Both the position numbers and the translations under genes were made by a program. A stretch of 64,000 nucleotides of DNA, from assembly GCA_003116975.1 (NCBI GenBank), contig BGKB01000090.1:346187-410186 (forward strand), read 5' to 3'. This document shows positions 48,101 through 53,955 of the stretch, piece by piece; position 1 is the first letter of the stretch; each line of letters begins with the position of its first letter. The notes beneath the pieces are model-generated. The model had not been told where the DNA came from, did not search any database, and worked only from the letters and a program-made list of their open reading frames with translations. Source of the stretch: Aurantiochytrium sp. KH105 (lineage: Eukaryota; Sar; Bigyra; Thraustochytrida; Thraustochytriidae).

Positions 48101-51100
48101 TTCCGGAATATTATGGCAAGAACCTGCAAGTGGTCGTCACTGTGGCCGGGCAGCAGGGCATTGCCACGGAGCTCTTCTCTTACAATAAGCCGTCCGTGGG
48201 CGGTGTCGCCATTATGGACCCTGACGACCCGACCGTCTACACGGACGTGTCCGCGGGCGCGACAGGAGCTATCGAGGTGAACTTTTTGCCCTCGAGCTAC
48301 GTGCCAGGTACGAGCTTGGAGTCGAATCGCCGTCGCTTCCTCACGAGCGAGGCGGGCAGCCGCTTCTTTATTGAGGGAGGTCGCAAGCTCGCCGACGTGG
48401 AGCTTCGCGCCCCGGACTCTTCCGTGTGTGATGTTGCGTCAATGTACCGCGGCTACTCGTGGGTGGCGCGCGTCAACACCGTTCTCGATGACGGTGTGTT
48501 CTTCCGTGAGCTTGACGTGTACACCAACGAATACTGCTCCGGTGCTGTCGCGGTGACCATCGCGATTCGAGGTGGTATGTGGACCGACAGCAACAATTCG
48601 CGCAGCGATGCCGGTTGCGCGACGCCGTACACCATGCTTGTGGAACGTGTGGAGATGACGCCGCAGACTATGGACGGTGTTGGCTTCCTTGCCAACGCGA
48701 GCTGCTGCGGCGATGGCAGCTTCTGGTCCGTCGGTGAGACCCAGGAGTGCGCATGCTCGGCACTCTCGGCCAACCGCGCGCTTCTCGTGACCGGCGAGGC
48801 GTACGGTGGGTTCATTGTCGACGACCTCACGGATCTCTACTTTTCGGAGCCGGCGGCGTCACTCGAAGAATACTTGAACCAGACTGCCTTCAACTTCCCT
48901 CGCTGGGGCCCGACGTACGTGTCTGTTGACGAACGCTCGCTGGATGAGACCCCTTCGGGACCTACTTCTGGCTGCTGGGAGTTCGAAGCGTACGAGGATT
49001 ACAGTGAACGCCGCGATGAGGCCATCCTTCTCTATGGCTCTGCTCTCAATGTGTACCGCAAGTGTGAGAATAAGGCTCTCATGGAGCTCACGGGTGACAA
49101 CTTTTCGACGCAGATTCTCAATTCGTCGAACTCGAACGAGCTCGAGGTGGTCTTTGTGGACGAGGAACTGGGCGTGGAGTACCGCGCAGCCACGACTTCG
49201 TCTGCAGGCGACCACAACGAGCCCTGCCTGGCGACCGATAACGACGGCAACGGCTGCGTGCATACGCACGAGAAGATTATCTTCCAGATCCCTCCCGGCT
49301 CGGGCCTCAATCTTTTGGTCTTGATTCGTGTGGGTAACCAGGAGACCTATGCGGAAGTGGCGAATGCGAACTCCACGGACCCGTATGTGCGCTTCAACTA
49401 TCTGACCCCGTCGGTATCCCGTGCGTCGCCGGGTACCATCAAGGGCGACTCGTACGAGTTTGCTGATGCGGTTGGCGACGAGACCGTCAATTTGCGTGGC
49501 GATAACTTTGGCGGCACCCTTGCCAACACCACGATTTACATGGACGGTCGCATCTGCCCCGACTCCCGCTGGCGCAGTCCGGATGAGGACCTGACCAGCG
49601 GTCTTCCCTTTCTCTCGTGCAACCCGGAGAACGACGCCGTGGGTCCGCGCACTCTGTTTGTCTGCGTGTCGAACCAGGCAACGCGTGTCCCGGCAAGTCA
49701 GCTGGATCCTGAGCTTCTGCTCGAAGCGGACCGGATCCGTCTTGCTTCGACCACGAGCCAGCTGTCGGATGAGGATCAGACGACGGTCGACACCTTTCAT
49801 TCTGTGGTGAGCTCGCTGTACAATGCGCGCTGCAAGTCGATCTCCGAGCGCTCCGGCAACATTCTTGGCCAATACGGTGGCCTCGGCCAGCTTTGCGTGA
49901 CGTGCCCGAGCGGCGCCGTCTGCGAGAAGGGCGATGCTCCGTTCACGGACCCGAATGCGGCAGAGGGATATTATCGCCTTGACGTGACCATCTTCGAAGA
50001 CGATGGCACCTCCATCACGGATCGAGCCCAGACTCGTTGCCCCGCAGAGCGTTGGGACAGCGATGTCGTTGCGGCTTACCCTGCCGTGGCGATTGATGAG
50101 ACATGCTCGGACTATGTGGCTTGCCAGCCGGCCGAGGCCTGCACGGGTGCCAACGAGTGCAGCGAAGGCTACCAGTACGCCTACAACAAGTGTAACGAGG
50201 TGCGCGGTGCGTCTGGCTACAACAACTCGTGCGGAGTGTACAAGGATCCGTTTACGGGGGCATACCGCGGCGTGGATTCGGACTGCAACCCTGACCCGAC
50301 GAGCGAGTGTTCTTCGGACGAACCGGAAAACTGCGCCAAGTGCGTCGTTTCCTTTGATGGCGTGGTGTCGAGCGAGGTGCCTACGGGTACGTGCGAGTGC
50401 TCCATGCCGCAGCGTTGCGCTCTTTGCACGCTTAACACGCACTACCGCCTCAACAACCGTTGCCAGGAGTGCCCTGACAACGTTTGGGTAATTGCTTTGG
50501 GCTTTGCTTTGATGGTCCTGATTGCCATTGCCGCTGGCTACTACTTCAACAAGTACAACCTGAACCTGGCGCTTTTGGCCATTGGCATTGATTTTGCCCA
50601 AGTGCTTTCGGTGTTCAGCGCAGTGAACCTCACGTGGCCGCCGGCCTTTGAGAAGTTCCTGAGCTTTTTCAGCTTCCTTTCACTCAACATTGACATTGTC
50701 GGTATTGAGTGCCTCGTGCCCAACTTTGAGTACGAGACCAAGTGGTGGCTGAGCCAATCGCTTCCTTTGGTTGTGCTTGCGATCCTTATCATTTTGCACC
50801 TTTGCTACTCGGCGTACAAGGTGTGCAGGCATTCGAAGCGTGTGAGGCTAATGTCGCACGTGGGCCGTCTTGTTGCGATCTACCTTGTGGTGTGCTACGT
50901 GTTGTACATTGCTGTAACGCGCAAGTCGCTCGAGATTTTCGACTGCACGGAGCTTCCCGAGTCGGATGGATACCTTTACACGAGCTTCACGTCGCTCAGT
51001 TGCGATGGCGGCTCGCTGTGCCGCTGTGGCGAGGAAGGCGGTATTCAGCAGCGTCTTGCACCGCTGGCAGTTGTCTTTTTGCTCGTGTACACGGTGGGCT

Positions 51101-52203
51101 TTCCTCTGTTTGTCTTTCTCTCGATCCTTCGGCATCGTGCTGTGGTAGAGGAGGATCAGTACCTGCGTGCGCACGGTGTGGGCGACACGCGCGAGTCGGG
51201 CCCGCGTACGTATGACTTCCGCAAGTCGTTTTCGACGCTTTACGTGTCCTTCAAGCCGAGCCGCCAGACGTGGGTGGTGCTTGTCATCATGCGCAAGGCC
51301 TTCATCGCCATGTGCGCCCTGCTTCTCCGAACCAATGTGACGGCTGTGCTGGCCATGGTGCTTCTCATCCTCTTTGCTTCTTTTGTCCTGACCTCGCTGT
51401 ACCGCCCGTACATGAGCAATGGTGAGCGTAGCGCGGTTCTCAAGGAGCTCGATGAGCTGGCGACCAAGGGTCTCGATGACCCCAAGTTCAACAAGTACAC
51501 GGTGCTTTCGCGCCGCGTGCAAGAGGCTGTCAAGGTCCATCGCACCATGCTTGAGCGCCAGACGCATCACCAGCAAGGCGCGCGCCGCTTCAACTTTGAC
51601 GAATCGGATAAGACGACCTCGCGTATTGCACGTCGCAACCAGCGCCGCCGCAATGCTGCAGCCTTCTTCTTCGACTACAACAGTGTGGAACTTGCCCTCC
51701 TCGGCAGCGCTATTCTCATTTGCCTGGGCGGTATCCTGCTTGAGTCGATGGAGAACGATTCGAACCTGCACGAACAGCGCAACTCGCTGAGCGCACTGCT
51801 CATTGTGCTCATTGTGCTCTCCATGGTCTACTACGTCATTGCGGTCCTCTCGGAGGTCTTCCCCACCTTTTTCTCGTCGTACACCAAGTTCCTGCAACGC
51901 CGTAAGCCGGACGATCACCAGATCGAGGACCTCGATGAGGATCTCAACCTTTCGACGAACCCGATCTTTCTCCCTGGCTTTCAGCAGACGCAGCGTGAGG
52001 ACCCTTCGATGCGCAAGGAGCTCGAGGAGAACCAGGCTGAGCTCGAGCGCATCGCTGAGCAGAACCGCAACCTGCGGAGCGAATTGCGTCGTCAGAAACA
52101 GGAAGACCAGGTCAACAATGACGGCACGGACGGCGACAACCTCTCAAGGCCTAAGCCGACGCGCAAGCAATTCTCATTTCGCAACTTCCGTTCCGGGGAG
52201 TAG
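39127..52203 (+). CDS. Giant C-type lectin/cadherin/IPT-TIG polytopic membrane receptor
   Basis: 4,358 residues in one exon. A signal peptide (MGAQKLLAAVLLALLGANTHA) leads into a C-type lectin domain (about 25-175) with GEPNN and WNDEPCGW calcium/sugar-ligand motifs. Cys-rich GCC2/GCC3-like repeats follow (about 178-518; CPGGTYRENIGATALSDC is typical). Nine or ten cadherin-like domains (about 525-1,760) are marked by linkers DANDDP, DVNDDP, DSNDAP, DVNEAP and DQNDPP. At least thirteen IPT/TIG domains (about 1,762-3,460) are marked by I-S-G-x-N-F-G motifs. A second Cys-rich block lies at about 3,540-3,780. The C-terminus has about nine or ten membrane segments (from VWVIALGFALMVLIAIAAG to LSALLIVLIVLSMVYYVIAV), including an RPY motif after a long hydrophobic pair as in TRP-like channels, and a cytosolic coiled coil (ELEENQAELERIAEQNRNL). 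Likely a surface adhesion or sensing protein. Confidence 0.9.
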   Translation: MGAQKLLAAVLLALLGANTHAQISPTNCDLGSLYDGRCYAASGRRWATTWSDARSICEANNMVLASLYTVEENDWAYENMGCRNNNYGSNQPRGVCWIGLYQTQGETAAWRWVEGIDATWTHWATGEPNNVDQDSDGGEDCGQIWRYIPQNSGDEVGRWNDEPCGWSYPFFCTAYAKCDAGYYLSQAYERWTDTSLLPECSQCPGGTYRENIGATALSDCLECPAGTIGSPGRASICSDACPQGYYCPAGTNADAEVNSENGMQACPPGTYGPSTGLTKVSQCKACDPGYYCENEANTVPNPAPCDEGRCGFVAQTANTCTQACPAGYRCTAGSACPGATKWDNSSVSNTAADCGGSSVYCPAGSVEATPVDAGYYSTGTPEERSTGQTQCEAGYYCLAGVRINCPGGTYRAEKGAASEAECSACQAGYICPTTRTNTSPQSVNCHDDSFNTSLTAYDPAEVYCPAGSTWPLIADDGYYTTPETEQTLYNRRAQVACDVDEFCEDGLRTPKLVWSTSTACGTASSATTEVSEMSAQGTSLGTFAAQINGDSSGFDLEYDIGTVTYIDSSLTSCEPTTQAKNLDIFQVSSSSGEMTLTRDDLQFETCLPTLDIRYTVPVIATIYETGTTNVVSSIQCDVVVEVEDANDDPLFVGYNAGDGSSTSETIYYRQINERVQKNVPVAVCDTTGYAAGCPAIGSGAAELLTTDEDDGSVLQYAIVSGDDGAASDDVRPFKIDPCTGLVSARTSDQIRYNDQQVYTYVISITDDGNGGRFDTKTASATLIIYVIDVNDDPVLTYDASTNPMYILENQPESTAVTGTSLTDLATDEDGDELTFQIVTNDGDAFKIVDNVIMTTRVGAETINYESSKKRYFLDIEVQDNRGGFAQGTIQIVVQDSNDAPNMDDSVKSFYVYEGDSDAVVCAAPEATCDESTDPGHVTATDEDEADDITFALTGNHTDKFSIDATTGVIRTTAALDFEDQSISLLGGSGRGYTLTVEATSAGDAGTADDAVSTAAVIVYVVDDNEAPYFSEPSLTIEIPETWPVGAELPVSIEAVDPDNADTVLLGKAAPQQTLAFSNSGTNAYFAISTNADGTGTIKVSSSLLGLGGTTETLAVRVQDNGGPVRQEATNSFTVTILDVNEAPYFSSSTVSFSADENAEFTSSGVYASDNDVSQQLTYSITGGNGRSFFTIADASSGALNPGFVVEKLPSATLNYELSSKEWTLNIQVADEGPSALIGEFCEESVASSCGDAGAYCLSGRCAETCYDTSDGTQASVYQANVGPDSFYRCEYGGATKVASINGESTALYVETADVSVIISIVDQNDPPKFTNCSSLVYQVVEDQKTVDQQIAKASVLNSQTYDEDAENSGSSYSRSWGFEIINDSGADYFEIESGALWYRGGSYADVIVGAVFTPTLRVVDSVDNSFYTDCEITVEVIEQNTAPSMADVTADELSEGLVIADDSEYVILEDMLDLVTDPDDDEVFTFTTSANGFFDLDASTGRLTVGGSVVSYEDYVPHVYELIVRVRDSKGAEDVATVTIPIGDVNEAPTFSQSLTTLSVAEDTSTGTVVLDASQMSSVVSDPDVYSSDTTWNTLSFTLESCTTSPCPFEVDATEGFITLTSELDFEGDTNQYTLVIRATDGGGLYSEGNFIVQVINVNEAPVFTASLSVTVPEGTDTSGSALFNMKTVVEDPDAGDEPENLIYEILTTDSPFIIEDGVLTGSNNFRLDYEAEQSYVVEIQASDDEGLTATAEVTVIVSNLNDVRITSVTASGTLSCDGGSQVTISGSNFGLTDNTVAPATLDVRYTNTRTGTEYTCASPTRSDSDNTQITCSAPAGIGSGFTWTVSVTVDGTAIDGDTSSSYSTPSLSYAAPTVTQVNNATALPTRGGQRFEVVGTCMGSAADYAAAGGFASTPDTSVQYCSDASVCITPTDCAMDSEGRIACTSLPGLGGNLRWVVKIAGTTSGSFSSGSYASPSITGVNRTDFPSDGDAPLLISGDNFGALGSEPDDAFALLTFGSATAQYGLLDCVVTTSYEEITCSGIEPGMGAGMSLYVEVGGQLNADSAFDISFAAPVVTNFKGEAVSGGSAVGGQQIVVEGSGFGPACGTAATNDADSVKCDILSAEYSRGSIRAYGANAGTVITYSPDCVIVTDSRAVCSTTAGTGAGHVWTFNFGGHTGIQPPDGVTTSYAVPTVGAYEGVGAEDALTSGSQEVLIRGSNFGPANGAAIVAYYGPEDDPDEFGGSSGILCEIHTVNEVIRCETVEGAGDELSWTVFVDGQESKAETTSYGDPEIAEIDVQEFDVDGGDIVTISGLNFGPQGRQEYLEAVYFGPLANTEAYSPTCTIRSHTELRCETPPGIGEDMFWTVVVKGQSSTLSAITTSYTPLSLLSTAPSSYGTEGGYLMRVYVDGLPICDTQSIISVVFGSQTLSASYYYDDLVGSNPLSDVTSYCASSDERGRRSVSFYVPELATSERAPGVGVSVSSRRFDGAYETALGSFEYASPILDSVYAEPTSGTSGNLRVVLRGSNFCRNTQCCQTLVNGNVVDEVSHAHTIIELSASVDGATVQIRCGTRYSEVRYISTSNPFTYAAVTSAGTTVSQVTFPTDLEDGTETISLYGLNYGSSTPTVYVGDYEATVIAHEAVSCTDTSAPSLGSEGECYRTDITVPSGQGSSNGIVVVVASGARSTPDALFEFVAYEPPRITSTSIVGATSTVPTAGGRQLRIDGTNFGVDGTVYLYQYRAYSNGDFDFETNPVRVGVLSCSPWDHSSLLCDIPPGEGVDLEIRVVAGDQDSRIDSVDPQFRLSYEAPIVTGTSFNGGTIEAARTIGGDLITIEGSNFGRPYEQGAVCADLFQEDCTMIKPRVALGGLTCNLVSNTHTEIVCEVPAGQGVGLSIDVTVRSQTTVSGVVFDYLPPTITSFTPLTAPTSGRSNGNAIMMEINGDNFGIDELVVQFISTDQSLELLVVESGTDIDSSIYSQFEYNHTFITFEVPEYYGKNLQVVVTVAGQQGIATELFSYNKPSVGGVAIMDPDDPTVYTDVSAGATGAIEVNFLPSSYVPGTSLESNRRRFLTSEAGSRFFIEGGRKLADVELRAPDSSVCDVASMYRGYSWVARVNTVLDDGVFFRELDVYTNEYCSGAVAVTIAIRGGMWTDSNNSRSDAGCATPYTMLVERVEMTPQTMDGVGFLANASCCGDGSFWSVGETQECACSALSANRALLVTGEAYGGFIVDDLTDLYFSEPAASLEEYLNQTAFNFPRWGPTYVSVDERSLDETPSGPTSGCWEFEAYEDYSERRDEAILLYGSALNVYRKCENKALMELTGDNFSTQILNSSNSNELEVVFVDEELGVEYRAATTSSAGDHNEPCLATDNDGNGCVHTHEKIIFQIPPGSGLNLLVLIRVGNQETYAEVANANSTDPYVRFNYLTPSVSRASPGTIKGDSYEFADAVGDETVNLRGDNFGGTLANTTIYMDGRICPDSRWRSPDEDLTSGLPFLSCNPENDAVGPRTLFVCVSNQATRVPASQLDPELLLEADRIRLASTTSQLSDEDQTTVDTFHSVVSSLYNARCKSISERSGNILGQYGGLGQLCVTCPSGAVCEKGDAPFTDPNAAEGYYRLDVTIFEDDGTSITDRAQTRCPAERWDSDVVAAYPAVAIDETCSDYVACQPAEACTGANECSEGYQYAYNKCNEVRGASGYNNSCGVYKDPFTGAYRGVDSDCNPDPTSECSSDEPENCAKCVVSFDGVVSSEVPTGTCECSMPQRCALCTLNTHYRLNNRCQECPDNVWVIALGFALMVLIAIAAGYYFNKYNLNLALLAIGIDFAQVLSVFSAVNLTWPPAFEKFLSFFSFLSLNIDIVGIECLVPNFEYETKWWLSQSLPLVVLAILIILHLCYSAYKVCRHSKRVRLMSHVGRLVAIYLVVCYVLYIAVTRKSLEIFDCTELPESDGYLYTSFTSLSCDGGSLCRCGEEGGIQQRLAPLAVVFLLVYTVGFPLFVFLSILRHRAVVEEDQYLRAHGVGDTRESGPRTYDFRKSFSTLYVSFKPSRQTWVVLVIMRKAFIAMCALLLRTNVTAVLAMVLLILFASFVLTSLYRPYMSNGERSAVLKELDELATKGLDDPKFNKYTVLSRRVQEAVKVHRTMLERQTHHQQGARRFNFDESDKTTSRIARRNQRRRNAAAFFFDYNSVELALLGSAILICLGGILLESMENDSNLHEQRNSLSALLIVLIVLSMVYYVIAVLSEVFPTFFSSYTKFLQRRKPDDHQIEDLDEDLNLSTNPIFLPGFQQTQREDPSMRKELEENQAELERIAEQNRNLRSELRRQKQEDQVNNDGTDGDNLSRPKPTRKQFSFRNFRSGE

Positions 52204-52341
52204 TTGACTGGAAAAAGAAAACTTATCTCCCAAAAATTAATCATCGATGTTTGTTGTTTTTCCTTCTCTTCATCTTTTGCCAATCGATTGCCGCTTGAGA
52301 ATAAAAAATCAACGACCCTCTGTTCATAGAAGATGCGTTGC
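52204..52341. other. 3' flank of the receptor gene
   Basis: AT-rich stretch with an AATAAAAAATC polyadenylation-like sequence near 52298, leading into the palindrome array. Confidence 0.5.
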
Positions 52342-52890
52342 GAGCGATTTGCCGAGCATCGCTGCGTGTGTGCGATAGCTGTCACGATGAGAAGCCTTTC
52401 GCCTGAATTCGTCCATCTCAATTATGGACCATGTTACCCAAGACGCTTGGAGAGCGATTTGTCGAGCATCGACGAAAGGATTTCCATCGTGACGACCATC
52501 GCACAGCTGAGTTTGTGCGATAGCTGTCACGATGAGAAGCCTTTCGTCTAAACTTGGCTATCTCAATTCTGAGCGAGTAATGCAAGACGCATGCATGGGA
52601 GAGCGATTTACCGAGCATCGACGAAAGGGTTTCCATCGTGATAACCATCGCATAGCTGAGTTTGTGCGATGGTCGTCACGATGCAAAGCCTTTCGTCTGA
52701 ACTTGGATATCTCTATTCTGAGCGATGTAATGCAAGACGCATGCATGGGAGAGCGATTTACCGAGCATTGATGAAAGGCTTTCCATCGTGACGACCATAC
52801 CACAAACTCAGCTGTGCGACGGTCGTCACGATGCAAAGCCTTTCGTCTGAACTTGACCATCTCTATTCTGAGCGATGCAACGCAGCGCGA
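52342..52890. repeat. Tandem array of 78-nt imperfect palindromes (about 150-bp period)
   Basis: The anchor GAGCGATTT recurs at 52342, 52452, 52601 and 52751. Each of the last three units contains a 78-nt hairpin (52471-52548, 52620-52697, 52770-52847) made of 34-nt arms beginning GACGAAAGG (GATGAAAGG in the last) and ending CCTTTCGTC, around a 10-nt loop. The arms match at roughly 28-29 of 34 positions. The first unit (period 110) keeps only a right arm (about 52370-52403). Spacers of 71-72 bp are also conserved and contain GACGCATGCATGG. No coding frame fits. Confidence 0.9.
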
Positions 52891-53955
52891 GCATCTCTGC
52901 TTCGACCTGTCTGGTCCTTCGTTCAAGATAGTCAGGTTTCTCTAATTAGCTTGCCTCATTGTAAAATTGTTGGGACGACGAGGACGGCCAAGAGAAACAC
53001 GAGATGGACTGTGCTGTATTCTTTGCGTGTTGAAGTCGCAAGATAGGTTTGCGAGACTTGCACCGACCGAGCTGAGCGGAGGGCTTGAGCCGAGCCGAGA
53101 GCTTGAGTCGACGTAAGAAGCGTCGAGTTGAGTTCTGCAAAACTTTTTGCTGTCGCCAAGCCCTGCAGCTGACACCATTACCCAAGTCTGCCATGCAGCG
53201 CAACCTTTCTTTGACTTGATTGTCTTTCAGCGCAGCTCTGTTGCTTGCGTGGGAGGGACATTTGAAGCCGCGTGTGGGTTTATATGTCGCCATCTGCAGC
53301 TGCAGCTGCCTGCCTTGGGAGCGGCTCAGCTCCTTCGCGGCGATGGGAACGCCCCGGACCTCATTCTCACTTCACCATCCTTTCCCCGGTGGGCTTGGCT
53401 TGGCTTCACTGGCGATGGATGGACGGGTAGGGCCGGCCCCCTTCGTGTCCGCACCGCTGGCATCGCCCGCGCCCCCGATCTGGCCTCGTCGCGCTGCAGC
53501 CCGGGAGGAGCCGCAGCCGCGGGATGTCGAGCGGCGGGCTCGCCTGCTCCTGTCTCTCCCTCCCTCCCTCCCTCCCTCCCTCCCTCCCTCTCCCTCTCTC
53601 TCCCTCTCTTCCCCTTGCGCGCGCACGTGCCGCCGGCGCAGCGCGTGCACAGCTCCGCTACTTGCCCGCTACGCGGCTGCTACTACCTCCCTCGTGTTCA
53701 CTGCCACTTCCGCCGCGGAAAGTCTATCGGCAGCCGCGGCACTTGCGTTGTCGCAAGGGCGGTGCACGCGAGGCGGCGGGCGCGGCGGGCAGAGGCAGGC
53801 GCGGCGAGCTCCCTCCGCGCCGGCGCAGAGCCGCGGCCTCTTGCGCGGGGCGGCCGGGCGCGGCGGAGCGCGGCGGGGCCGAGCGCGAGGACGGGAGGGC
53901 AGGGAGGAGAGGGAGGGCAGGGAGGAGAGCCGCGGCGGCGGGGAGGAGCGGCGGG
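52891..53955. other. Intergenic/leader region before the FHA gene
   Basis: About 1.06 kb. AT-moderate sequence turns GC-rich after 53400 and ends in a CCCT tract (53554-53614) and a purine/GC-rich leader. An ATG at 53524 is in frame with the gene but encodes a Ser/Leu/Pro then Arg/Ala/Gly-rich run from these repeats, so it was treated as leader. Confidence 0.55.
53554..53614. repeat. CCCT/CT polypyrimidine tract
   Basis: Nine or so TCCC units followed by CTCTCTCCCTC, all pyrimidine on the + strand for about 60 bases; the - strand is G-rich (GGGA repeats), able to form G-quadruplex or triplex DNA. Confidence 0.9.

Noticed and set aside
43404-51918. Many long antisense frames within the receptor gene (for example 45781-47430 and 48859-50601)
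   Set aside because: They arise from the codon bias of a GC-rich gene on the opposite strand and show no domain.
52342-52890. CRISPR array
   Set aside because: Repeat units are about 150 bp with conserved spacers and internal palindromes, in a eukaryotic genome; this does not fit short identical repeats with unique spacers.
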